A DNA stretch of 64,000 nucleotides, from the NCBI GenBank assembly GCA_019915015.1, contig JAHBBC010000001.1, positions 2,418,001 through 2,482,000 of the forward strand. The letters are read 5' to 3'. Shown here one piece after another: positions 49,501-59,627 of the stretch. The notes under the pieces were generated by a model. The model saw only the letters and a program-made list of their open reading frames with translations, was not told the DNA's origin and did no database searches. The translations under genes and the position numbers were made by a program. Every line of letters begins with the position of its first letter. The first letter of the stretch is position 1. The stretch comes from Auriscalpium vulgare (lineage: Eukaryota > Basidiomycota > Agaricomycetes > Russulales > Auriscalpiaceae).

Positions 49501-52175
49501 TTAAGTCCATGTCTCCGATGACTCAAAACCAGCTCTCGCGTGGCCCCGGGCGTAAACCTGTGGTCGATGCCCGCGCCAGATGGTCTCTGCCTTGGAACGA
49601 CCCAGCGTTCCCCAGCGTCTCTCGACTGGCCGCACCCCGTGGTTCGTAGAACGGTGGCCGCGGCGAACCGCGGGGGAGACCACTGGCTGGATCGGCAGGG
49701 TGTACTTGATGTCAAGCTCCTCGAGGACCGTCTTCATGTGCTTCATGAATGCTGTGCGCCGCATCCATCGTCCACCCCAGTCCTGCCAGTTCGGACGATC
49801 TGAGATGGCGTGTCATCAAACTGGAGACCACATGGGACTTTTAGGATATGGGCTTACGCTCCATGGCGATGATCAGTGTGATCGCATTTTGATACTCCAT
49901 TTTGTCTATGTTGACGGCCAAACCAGACCATTCGCGGCTGTGGTCGGCGACGTAGGAGTTCAGCCTGCTCTTCAACTGCTCGATCACCTCGAGCGGTGTG
50001 TCATAAGCAACAGTTAGATTAGTGGTCTCCCACCTGAAATAGAAGATAAGCGATTGGAATGATGAGGGCGGCGTTCCACGTACATTGATGAGCTGCGGCG
50101 CATATTATGCACCAGTTTCGATCCGGATAGCAAAGCATTTGGGCGATGATTTCCTGTCCATCTACTCGTTTGAATGTCGTCGAAAAAGACCGAACTCTTT
50201 CACAAAGAGAGGCTGAAGGAAAGTGTCAACAATCCATAGTCCTTGAAGATATGCCATGCTGACCTGATCATCGATCATGACCAAATCGCCAACATCGAAA
50301 ACGTGGGTCGCGAAGATGAAGATTAACTATGTGACAAGTTAGCACTGTTGCTTGAACAGAATGCAGAGGCACATTACTCACAGATTCGAATAAGGTCTGG
50401 GCGGAGTGGCCGAAGATGAATGAGAAACCGAGAATGATTGTTGCGAGCGGGACCAGCGACGCAACAGTGTTGTTTCGGTTGAATATGAGCAGGCAAACAA
50501 AGATGATAGCGACCAGCGCTACGGAGAGTAGCACCGCGTCGAGTTTGGCTACAACGGAGCTGACGTCCTGAGATGATGTGTGAGATCATAGTGTGAAGGA
50601 TACAAAGGACGGTCAGCTGACCTTTAAGCTAGCCGTAAGGGACTTTCGCTCCCGATAGATCCTCTGTACTGCTTCTCGCATTTCTTTCTTAGTTATGTCA
50701 CCGTTCCCATCCTTATCGAAAAGGGCGAAGGCGGCGTGCTACAGCAGGAGTAAGCCAGGAGCTCAGGTGGATGCCGCGCGTTGAACATACCGCTTCTGTA
50801 GTTGTCTTGAAATACGGATAGAAGTCTAGATACCCGGCGAAGTCAGTTCTTCCGCAATCCTGAAGCTGAGGTTTGGCACAGACCTTCCAGAATCAAATGA
50901 GCCCTTGGTGGGTACACGTCACTTAAAGCAGCGAACAACTTCCTAGCCAATTTCCTTGCCGACACCAAGTCTCCGAGCCCTTGCTCCCGGTTAAAGCGGG
51001 AGTTCTTCAGCGCGACCTGGCCAATCGCCCCGCTGACCTGATCCACGATCACAGCCGCCATGGCCTTCTTGCGCCGCCTCTTCCTTTCCGCGGAGCTAAC
51101 CTTGATCCCAGGCTCCATCTCGATGTCTTTCTCTTTAATGGGTGATGAGCTCGAGGACGCACTGGCATCCTGGCCATGTGCATCTTCTTTCTTGACCTTT
51201 TGACTACCAAACAGGTCAAAAGCGCTGCCAAAGCCACTCCGGTGCCCTTTCTTCCTGCCATACGGCCGCGCGGCACTGGGTGCCGGGTGTGCGTTGGCGA
51301 GGCGATCGAGCGCCTTGAGTCCAAGACGATTCTCCGCAAGACGGTCGGCGAGAGCTTTCTGGTGGAAGTTGATGGCGATGAGCTGGAGGCAGACTTTCTC
51401 GGCGAGGATGATGACGCCCGCCGAAAACATGGCTTGCATGACACGGTTTACGGACGTCCAGTACGAGCCGGGAGGCTTGGCGATCGCACGAATCACAGAG
51501 AGCGCGACCCATGCCCAGCCTATGTCAAGAGCCAGCTTGAGCCATCCCGACACTGCGAGGGTGAGCTGAAGAAAGTGAGCGACGTGATTATCAGTGCCAG
51601 AGCTTATAACGCACCTCAATCTGGGTTTTGAGCCGCTCCACGGTGTAGCCGAACAAGACGAGGATGCCGATGAATATGCGCGGGATGAGATCGACGACGA
51701 GGTACGTCACGCAGCCCGCGGCCCAGACGATGGCCAGCCACAGAGACCAGGCGTGCACGTGCGGCCGAGCCACGCTATCCTTGAAGCGAAATTGGAAAAT
51801 GAGGAGCGGTGTGATGAACACCCCACCACCAAGGATACCAACGATGAGCGTCCGAACGGGTCGCGCAAGTTTCATGAAGGCGAGGTACAGCGCACGGCCA
51901 CGCTTGGCCTTCGAGGACTTGAACGCCTCTGTAGGCTCATCGTCCGCCGCGTCCCAATCGAACTCGTCGTCCGTGTTTGACTCTGAGTCAGAAGTCGCCG
52001 CGAGGCCTTGATCATGGTCATGGTGGTGGTGTTCGTGATGGTTACTGTGGCCGTCGACAACGGTGCGGGTTGTGTCGACATTGTGCGGAGCATAATCACG
52101 GATGAGGGGGTCCTTGAGCGCACTGACTGCGGTGTCGCGTTCATGAGGGTACTCTGGCGTGTTTCGACCCGACAT
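49501..52175 (-). CDS. MscS-family mechanosensitive channel with EF-hand
   Basis: Start MSGRNTPEYPHERDTAVSAL, a His/Asp-rich patch (HHEHHHHDHDQ), then membrane helices (LIVGILGGGVFITPLLIFQF; AIVWAAGCVTYLVVDLIPRI; LIVIL-type stretches), a long basic cytosolic loop (KAMAAVIVDQVSGAIGQVAL), a canonical EF-hand loop (FALFDKDGNGDITKKEM) and the MscS pore/beta domain (VALVAIIFVCLLIFNRNNTV; ATIILGFSFIFGHSAQTLFE; FIFATHVFDVGDLVMIDDQ). The end region PNWQDWGGRWMRRTAFMKHM leads into a polar tail. Fungal members such as Msy1/Msy2 sit in the ER and release calcium or ions on hypo-osmotic stress; EF-hand binding of calcium probably gates this one. The poly-His/Asp patch could bind metal. Confidence 0.9.
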
Positions 52176-52606
52176 GACGAGAGACGCGGAGTGCACTCAG
52201 GTTGAGCGCCACCTGTTTAAAGGGAACTAAAGGCACGGAGGGTTAGAACGCGTCAGAGAGCCGTCGAGCATCAGATGCTCCACTGACTTGAGATAGCGGA
52301 GAAGGACTCGAGCTCAGCTGCGTGAAAGAGCGTGGGGATGACCGACAGGAGCAAACGAGCAGATGGACAGCCGAGGGAAGTAAGTAAGAGGGCAGAGGGA
52401 ATAAATAAAAAGTGGTTGTGGACCAAGCGTGCGAAGAGGCGGAGCAAAATGAATGTTCCGCTCGGCAGCCATTAATAATTAACCACCGGGTCGATAACGT
52501 CGGTGAACATCAGTGGTCGGTATAAAACGGCCTCAGCGTTAATCTGGGACTTGCATGTTCCCCAGAGCCTGATCATCATCGACATCTTCGCTTGCTGCTC
52601 GTCGAC
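52176..52606. promoter_or_regulatory. Promoter region of the MscS gene, with a plus-strand TATA box
   Basis: The region contains a clear TATAAAA at 52521-52527 in plus orientation, about 80 bp before a small plus-strand ORF. The minus-strand channel gene has only a purine-rich plus-strand tract (52290-52440), its pyrimidine-rich leader. Confidence 0.4.
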
Positions 52607-52753
52607 ATGACATCACAAAGTATCCTCGGCCCGGCGCGTTCCGGCTCACAGCAAAGTCGTCGCCCAACAGCGCGCGTACGAATGGTCAGCTACGGAGACT
52701 TCCTCATGGCGACAATGATATGCGTATGTATATGTTGTGGGTCACCATACTGA
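52607..52753 (+). CDS. Candidate small protein, 48 residues
   Basis: ATG at 52607 follows a TATAAAA box by about 80 bp and a leader with CATCATCGACATCTTCGC, a context typical of real fungal starts. The peptide begins [20 protein letters not shown] and ends [14 protein letters not shown], with a short Cys-rich hydrophobic tail. I do not recognise it. It may instead be the first exon of a longer transcript that overlaps the 3' end of ETF-alpha, or a non-coding RNA. No homologue known to me. Confidence 0.25.
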   Translation: MTSQSILGPARSGSQQSRRPTARVRMVSYGDFLMATMICVCICCGSPY

Positions 52754-52774
52754 TAGCGCAAAGTGTTTCTCCTT

Positions 52775-53927
52775 CTATTGTTTGAGCTTTTCTACAAGCT
52801 CGGGTACAACGTCAAACAGGTCCGCCACAAGGCCAACGTCTGCGACTTGGAATATTGGAGCATCCGCATCCTACAAATCCTGTAAATCAGACTCCTATGC
52901 CGCGCACATGAACCAACTCACCTTATTCACCGCTACGATGAGCTTAGAGTCCTTCATGCCTGCAAGATGCTGGATGGCACCAGAGATGCCGAGCGCGATG
53001 TAAAGCTCCGGCGCCACAATTTTGCCCGTCTGGCCGACCTGCAACGAGTTGTCTGCATATCCAGCGTCGACCGCCGCGCGCGAGGCACCGATGGCTGCCC
53101 CGAGGACGTCTGCGAGAGGCTCGATGGTCTTGTTGAACGTCTCCGCATTCTTCAGGGCGCGACCGCCAGAGACGATACGCGACGCGGCTCCGAGCTCCGG
53201 ACGGTCGCTCTGCGTGAAGTCCGTTTTCACGTGCTGAGTCGGCGAGTCGGTCACCTCCACCGGCTCGACTGCCTTCGCCTCCACAGTCACAGAATCTTCC
53301 GTGGATGCAGCGGTGTATGCGGTCGAGCGCACGGTGAAGAGCTTGATGGGGAGAGAGCTTGGTGCGCGAACCGTGGCGATGGCATTTCCGGCGTAGATGG
53401 GGCGAGAAAAGGTCGTCGCGTTGGATTCGGTGTCGTGGGAGACGGAGATGATGTCGGAGACGGCGGGGACACCGAGTTTGGCCGCCAGACGGGGGACTAG
53501 GGATTTGGCAGCGGAGGAATGCGACGAAACTAAGTGTGTGTAGGGAGTGCCCGGGGCAAGCAATTCCTCGAACAACGGAGAGACAATCTCCGGTACGGGT
53601 GACGCATACTGAGGGGAGCTAGCATGTAGTAGCGCAGTCAAGCCCTTCAGTCTGCAAAGGAGACTTTAGTAACGTAGGTTGAGGTGTGACGGCGTCGGCC
53701 TACTTCTTGGCCTTCTCCAGCACAGCGTCAACTTGCTCTGGCCCTCCAATCAAAATACCTGTGACCTCTCCTCCAAGCTGTTGGGCAGCTGTGAGAGCTG
53801 ATAGAGAGCCCGACTCGAGCGCGCCATTGCGGTGTTCGAGGAGAACGAGTGCGTGCGGGGACGCCGCGGTCGCATACGTTCGGGCGAAGAGCCTCCGAGC
53901 GGTAAGAGAAGACGTTGAGCGCAACAT
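52775..53927 (-). CDS. AIM45: Electron transfer flavoprotein alpha subunit (mitochondrial)
   Basis: N-terminus [20 protein letters not shown] is a mitochondrial presequence, followed by [20 protein letters not shown] and [12 protein letters not shown] of the N-terminal ETF domain. The C-terminal FAD-binding domain shows [80 protein letters not shown] and [19 protein letters not shown], ending LVEKLKQ. The protein pairs with ETF-beta and passes electrons from acyl-CoA dehydrogenases to ETF:ubiquinone oxidoreductase in the matrix. Two introns. It is divergent from PEX5 across 192 bp. Confidence 0.95.
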
Positions 53928-54119
53928 AACTGCTCTGTGAAGAGGTGCGAGGATGAGTGCGGGGGCAAGAGTTGCACTACAGTCCGGAGTGACCGGACGG
54001 CTCCCCCGGGCAGCCGAAGTATTCGGCACGCAGCTTTCACATATGCCTCCGATCTCGGGCACTGGCTTACCCCGCACTCACTTTCCTCCGCGTACACTCC
54101 TCAGTCTGCATCCCCCATC
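53928..54119. promoter_or_regulatory. Shared promoter of ETF-alpha and PEX5, with an inverted repeat
   Basis: 192 bp separate the two start codons. An inverted repeat TCCGG-AGTGA-CCGGA lies at 53983-53997, and CCCCGGGC follows. Two CGG/CCG-type half sites with a short spacer are the usual form of Zn2Cys6 regulator sites; which protein binds is unknown. No TATA box. Confidence 0.35.
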
Positions 54120-56558
54120 ATGTCGCTTCAAGGTCTCATGTCGGGCGCAGACTGCGCCATCGACTCCAACCCTCTCTCACAGGTCCTCAAGCACACCGAT
54201 GGCGACCACAGCTTGCAACAGGTGCGTCTTTCCCCGTCTGGGTCAGCATCTGTCACTTACCGAAACCACAGGATCGACTTGCAGGCCCTTCATCGTCTAG
54301 GGTACGCAAAATACCTCCAACATGGATGTTTCTCTCACCGCCGTGCAGCTGCACCATCTCCCTAGTACATCCATGCAGGCAGCAGCCGAACACGACATGG
54401 CCATGGCTCGCCACTTCTTCGAAAGTCAACAGCAGAACACTCCTGGACCCTCATTCTCTGCCAATCCAGAGCTTATAGCGCACCAGGTGCGGCTCATGGA
54501 GGCCGCGCGTAGTGCACCCCATACCCCCGGATTCAGTAACGCGTGGGCAGACGTCCAGCGCGCTGGCCAGGCTCCCACTCAATCCTCTGCTATGGCGAAG
54601 GCTTGGGCAGGAGAGTTTGAGGTGCAACGCGCGTTGCCTGTTGCTCCGACCTTCTCTCCGGGACACAGTGCGTTCCTCTCGTGTTCGGTTCTGGGCGACA
54701 GCTTGAATTCTCTTGTTGCAGCGCAGCAGCAGCAGCAGCAGCAGCAGCCATCTTATACTTTCGCAGGTCCTTCAACTACCTGGGGCACGTACGGCAGTAT
54801 GGGTGCCTTCCCACAGACATATGGGCAAGGATTCAACGCTTCGATCTCCGCTCTCCAAGAGCAAGGCAAGGGAAGGAACGGCTGAAGGAATCCGACTTCG
54901 AGGAGGCATTCGCCCAAGTTACTTCCTCGTTACATTCTGTGCAAAAGGAATCTTCTGTCGCCGATACCGCGGCACGGCTGGCGGAGTTAGAGAAGGATAT
55001 GAGCGCGGTGCAATTAGAGGACCCGCAGGCCACCACAGATACCGCAGGGCAATCTTCCTCCTTCAAGGAGTGAGTCTCGCAAATTTTGACATGGTCGGTT
55101 GCGCTCAAGCTGTTGGTTTGCAGGGTATGGGAGCAGCTGCGAAATTCGGATTTACCCCCACCAAGGGAAGACATGGCGAAGTGGGAAGCCGAGTTCAACC
55201 AGCTCATGAACTCTCAGCGCGAGGAATCTGAGTTTGACTATGGAGGAGCCATGGAGGAGGCTTGGGCGGCCAATGCGGACGATATGACCGACACATTCGG
55301 AGATTCCATGAAGTTCGACCACGAGGGTATCCCGCTTCTTGAGCCTTACACTTTCGGTGAGGTTGCATTCTGAGTTGAGCGCTCATATTAGACCTCATCG
55401 CTTGCCCTGCTTTTACAGATCCAAATAACAAATATCTCGATCCGTCGTCGTCCACACGGTCGCCCCTCGCGGAAGCTAAGAGTTTGCTTGAGCACAATGG
55501 CTCATTGTCAGAGGCGGCTCTGCTTCTTGAAGCTGCGATACAGAAGGGGGAGCTCGGCGAAGGTGGTTACGAAGCATGGATTCTTCTCGGCGAGTGTAGG
55601 AATATGGATGAGCGAGAGGAGGCTGGTATGAAGGCTCTGACGGAGGGCGTAAGGCTTGCCGAGGCCGCAGGAGCTGCCGGCGCAGGAATGCTCGTAGGTC
55701 CAAACCCGTGCAGAATTTTCGCGCATGCTGACGCGCGCAATATTAGAGCCTGGCCATTTCATACACAAACGAGTCTTTCGACCGCGGCTCATACTCGATG
55801 CTCCACCGCTGGCTGCGCGCTCGATTCCCTGATCACCCCGTGTCTCAAGAGACCGTGGAGTCTCTCAGTCAATCACAGTGGCATTCCCACACGCTGGTGA
55901 CCGAAGCATTTTTGGCTGTCGCACGCGCCCAACACGCTCAGGGTATCATGGACCCTGATGTGCAGATTGCGCTCGGCGTGCTGTCCTATACCAACGGAAA
56001 TTACGACCGAGCCAAGGACTGCTTTGAAGCCGCTCTAAGCGCACGCCCTAAGGTAAAGTTTCCTTCTCAGATACCTTCTGTCTATCATACCTGAACGATA
56101 TGTTCGATGTTAGGACTACCTGTTGTGGAATCGACTCGGATCATCATTATCGAACGGGAACAAGCCGGAGGAGTCGCTGGGGGCGTATCGGGAGGCACTT
56201 GCCCTACGGCCGACCTACACACGAGCGATTTACAACGTCGGAGTTGCATGTGCGTGGCGCCTAAACTTTGCGCGGAACCTGCTGACTGACGAACACAAAC
56301 AGGCTTGAACATCGGCGCGAGTAAGGAGGCTGCAGAGCATTTCCTCAGTGCGCTGTCGATGCAAGAGTCGACCGGCGGAGAGAAGAGCGAGCAGCTGTGG
56401 TTGACGCTTTCGCGCGCTCTCATTGCCATGGTGGGTCTACAAAACTCATATGCGCACTATCTGCTCACGCCATCTCCCAGGACCGCAAAGATTTGGCGGA
56501 CTTGTCGAAGTCCCGTCCAAGCCTAGAGACATTCCGCGCGAACGGTTTTGAGTTCTGA
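54120..56558 (+). CDS. PEX5: Peroxisomal targeting signal 1 receptor Pex5
   Basis: Start MSLQGLMSGADCAIDSNPLS contains the conserved Cys near residue 12 that is mono-ubiquitinated for recycling. The N-terminal half has WxxxF-type motifs (WADVQ, WAGEF, WEAEF and WEQLR) that bind Pex13/Pex14, and a poly-Gln tract. The C-terminal half is the TPR domain: AEAKSLLEHNGSLSEAALLL, EAWILLGECRNMDEREEAGM, DVQIALGVLSYTNGNYDRAK, LWNRLGSSLSNGNKPEESLG, YREALALRPTYTRAIYNVGV and NIGASKEAAEHFLSALSM, which recognises the SKL-type C-terminus of cargo. The end is SLETFRANGFEF. One base is missing near 54873, separating the frame of NASISALQEQGKG from KESDFEEAFAQV. About ten introns. Confidence 0.94.
54722..54748 (+). 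repeat. CAG microsatellite encoding poly-Gln in PEX5
   Basis: Eight or nine consecutive CAG triplets directly follow a 3' splice site (…TTGCAG at 54720) inside PEX5, encoding a Gln run in the disordered N-terminal half. Each CAG can also act as an acceptor AG. Confidence 0.75.
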
Positions 56559-56765
56559 TTACACGCTGCATTTGCTATATTTATCTGCTGTCTGTACCAA
56601 GCAATCGACTGGCATGTACATCGTCTTGCGCCTAGTGTTCGCCAGCTTTACCCTCCGGGCGTCTGGTCTTGAATGCACCTCTTCTGCGCACTCCATCCAC
56701 AATTTCTTCGGCGTTCGACACAGAGTCCTCGCCTTTCCGGCGCCCTGCAAGCCGCACACAGCTCG

Positions 56766-58389
56766 TCAGGAGTCCTCAACAACGGCCAGCAAACTCCACG
56801 CACCAATCAGCGCCCAATTCCGTGTGCTCGGGATGCGCAACGTCTCGCATTCGACCTCCCACCCACAGTGCACGCTGAGCGACGCGAGCCATATGCGATA
56901 CATCGAGTACGCGCTGGTGTTTGCACCCTCGCCGCCGAGGTTCAGCGACGCTGCGAACAAGGGCGCAGGGAACGGGACCGCGTATGGCGCGTCGCGCGAG
57001 CGTTCGTAGCGCGCGTCAAATGTCCATGCGCAGCACGGGATCGAGAGGTAACCGGAGGCGCTCGAGAGCGTCGCGAGCACGGGCACCCAGGGCGTGAGCT
57101 CATCGGCGTGGTTTCCGATAATGAAGCAGCCTAGCGGCAAGAAGGGGTAGCGCTCTGCTGGGGAAGGGGTCGTGGGCGGAGAAGATGTGGGGTCTAGCGC
57201 GGAGACGTGCAGGCTAGCTTGCGTGGAAGGTGGGTAGTGCGACCAGGAAGTGCGCGCCCGTACATCGAAGCCGTGGCCATCGTAGCCTTCGGCGGTGAGT
57301 ATATGTGTGAGAAGGCCGTTGCCACAACTGTGAAAAACGTCGTCTGCATCGCATGCCTTGCTCTTAGATAAGAGCTGAACTTACCCTATGTCTGCGAATC
57401 CACCGGGAGGACGAGGCCAGGCGCGCCACGGCTCTGCGTGGAATGTTTGTGGGTCGATCTGAGCAGCCTGAGCAGACTCTTCGGCGAACGTGTACTTCCA
57501 CAATAGCATCAGATAAGTCGCAATTCCGATGTCCTATCTCCCCAGCTGAGCCTCTTGTCCCACCAACTTGTTCACCGGACGCACCTCAAAGACATGCTTC
57601 AAGGGATCCGTCACCTCCTTCCACTCATCGACCAGGTGCTTGTGCCGCTCGCGCATCACGAGGTACAGATCCTGGTACGGCTCGCGCGGCACGAGGCAGT
57701 CGTGCGCGACGCGCTTGCGGTACTGCGTGCGCGCGCCCCACCCGTAGCGGTGCAGTGTCTCGAGGAGCGCAAGGCACGTGCGGTGCAGGCGTGCGTTGGG
57801 GTCCAGGTCGGTGCCGGGGAGCGGCACGACTTCGATGCGGAGCGCAGGCGGGGTTGACGGGAGGTACCGGAAAGCGAGGGAGGAGACCGTCGGGTGGTAG
57901 TAGGGAAGCGGCGCGTCGGGCGCAAGGATCGGGGTGAGCACGAGCGTGGTGGGCACGGGCGCATGCGACTCGAGGGGCGAGGGGGAGAAGAGCGTGCAGT
58001 GCTGCTCAAGGCCGGCATCGCGGGTCGGCCGTCGTGGAAGGAGTTTGCGGTGGATGTTCCTCACCGGCCACAAGTCTTTCAGTGCGGGGACTAGCGGAGG
58101 AAAGTGCTCGGTTGTGTTGTCGACGACTTCTGAGCGTAAGATCAGAGTCGAGTTGTACTCTGGATGGTGGATCAACTGCGAGATCGCGAGGTCAAACTGG
58201 GATGGAGTGAGGCGGCGGGCAATGGCGGACGATGAGATTCTGACCTACGAGTTCTGGCGGGAAATCGGCCGGGCAGGACAAAATTGGTGTCCATGGCTGA
58301 CCGGCCGACTCTAGTGGTGGTATCAAGAGTGCTTGCGACTGGCAAGGCGTAGGCGTGAAGCGAGGTCGTTCAATTGGCGGCTCGGTCAT
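56766..58389 (-). CDS. TRM44: tRNA(Ser) Um44 2'-O-methyltransferase Trm44
   Basis: Start MTEPPIERPRFTPTPCQSQA. The family blocks are RRLTPSQFDLAISQLIHHPE, LPYYHPTVSSLAFRYL, ALLETLHRYGWGARTQYRKR, DCLVPREPYQDLYLVMRERH, the SAM motif I FADIGCGNGLLTHILTAEG, the downstream block GHGFDVRARTSW, GNHADELTPWVPVLATLSSA and IPCCAWTFDARYERSRDA, with the C-terminus NWALIGAWSLLAVVEDS. The enzyme methylates the ribose of U44 in serine tRNAs in the cytosol. One extra base near 58240 separates PADFPPELV from RISSSAIARR. It is convergent with PEX5 (208 bp between stops). Confidence 0.9.
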
Positions 58390-58592
58390 GGTGGGTACTA
58401 GAAGAGTCCGACGCGTCGAGTCTGGTTATAATCGGGGTGAAGAACTCGTCTACGAAGACTTGTACATATGCATTCACGACGGTTACAAAAGTATCTTCCT
58501 CAGTCGTAGGTACATACTCTGGCGCGTGTGCGCTGACAGGTTGCAATCGACAAGAAGATCGACAAAACCGTTTCATGCCCTTTCACACCTCT

Positions 58593-59306
58593 TCATGCAT
58601 GCCAGACACGAGAAATGAGCTCGGTAAGACCTAAAGGCCTCTCTCAGTTCGGCCACGATTGCGGAAGAGGACAGCACGAACCAATATCCTCTGTGTTGAA
58701 CTGATAAACACCGACAAGCACACCGACAGTGGTTGCGCGCAGGGTCCACGTGAGGACCTTCCCGAGGACGGGGAATTTGCGTGGGTGGATGTAGTCGACC
58801 AGTACTGCATCGAACTGAGTGCGCCATGGGATCAGTACAGATGAGAAAGCGGGTGTGATGAACGCACCCCAATGTGACTGTGCATGACGAGACTGACGCC
58901 AAGGAGCCCGTCAATCAGCGGTGCCGACGTGCCGCTGGTCACGAAGGCCGCGGCGGTCAGCGGGACGAGACCAGCGGAAAGCAGTCGCTCGAACGCCCAA
59001 TGGTACGAGCCATGCGACTTGGAGGGGGGCGGGAACGTGGTTGGGTCATTGACGGTGCCCTTGTAGATGGCTGCACGCGCACGTCAGAACGCACATCGTG
59101 GGATGCAGATGCAGATGCAGCAGAGCGACATACGACCACCGGGCACGTAGGCGAACTGAGAGTTTGCGCGCGCTGTCCATGAGGTCAGTAACGACTAACG
59201 GGAGATGTAGGGACCAGCGCTGACCAAAGGGAACGAGAGAACGACGGGCAACGTTTGCAGAGATGTGTCTGTTGAGGGAAGAGCGGAGCACTGCGGCAGA
59301 GGCCAT
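58593..59306 (-). CDS. SDH4: Succinate dehydrogenase membrane anchor subunit (CybS/SDHD)
   Basis: N-terminus MASAAVLRSSLNRHISANVA is a mitochondrial presequence. The conserved body begins FAYVPGGAIYKGTVNDPTTF, then SHGSYHWAFERLLSAGLVPL, membrane helices with TSGTSAPLIDGLLGVSLVMH, SHIGFDAVLVDYIHPRKFP (His for haem, Asp-Tyr at the quinone site in the family), TWTLRATTVGVLVGVYQFNT and the end EDIGLTELISRVWHA. It anchors complex II in the inner membrane. Four exons; the phase of the exon 1/exon 2 junction (59180-59225) is off by one base. An intron contains a GCAGAT repeat (about 59104-59120). Divergent from the DHAD gene. Confidence 0.92.
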
Positions 59307-59627
59307 GGCTGTATGCGCGGAGGGGAGGAGGCAGTCGGCAAGCTGGAGGCTGCTGAGGCCACGGACGAATCGGCCGGACGCGGCGACCAATCACATGCAG
59401 GTGTATGCGGACATCCCGCGTGTCCCCGCACGCAGACGACCGTACCTCTGCACCATTGCACTGGGTTGCATGCCGTCCGACCGGTCCGCCTGCCCCTCGT
59501 CACAGGATGTATCGATCGCTCGACTTGCAGAGCCGCGCGGGGCTCCGAGTCCGCAATGCTTCCTGGCATCCCCCACGCCTCATCGCCCTGAACTTCTGCC
59601 GTCCTCGCCTGCTTCGACTTGTCCACC
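59307..59627. promoter_or_regulatory. Divergent promoter between SDHD and dihydroxy-acid dehydratase
   Basis: 321 bp between start codons. No TATA; a short CT-rich leader (59600-59625) precedes the DHAD start. The compact arrangement suggests shared control of two iron-sulphur-linked mitochondrial genes. Confidence 0.4.
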
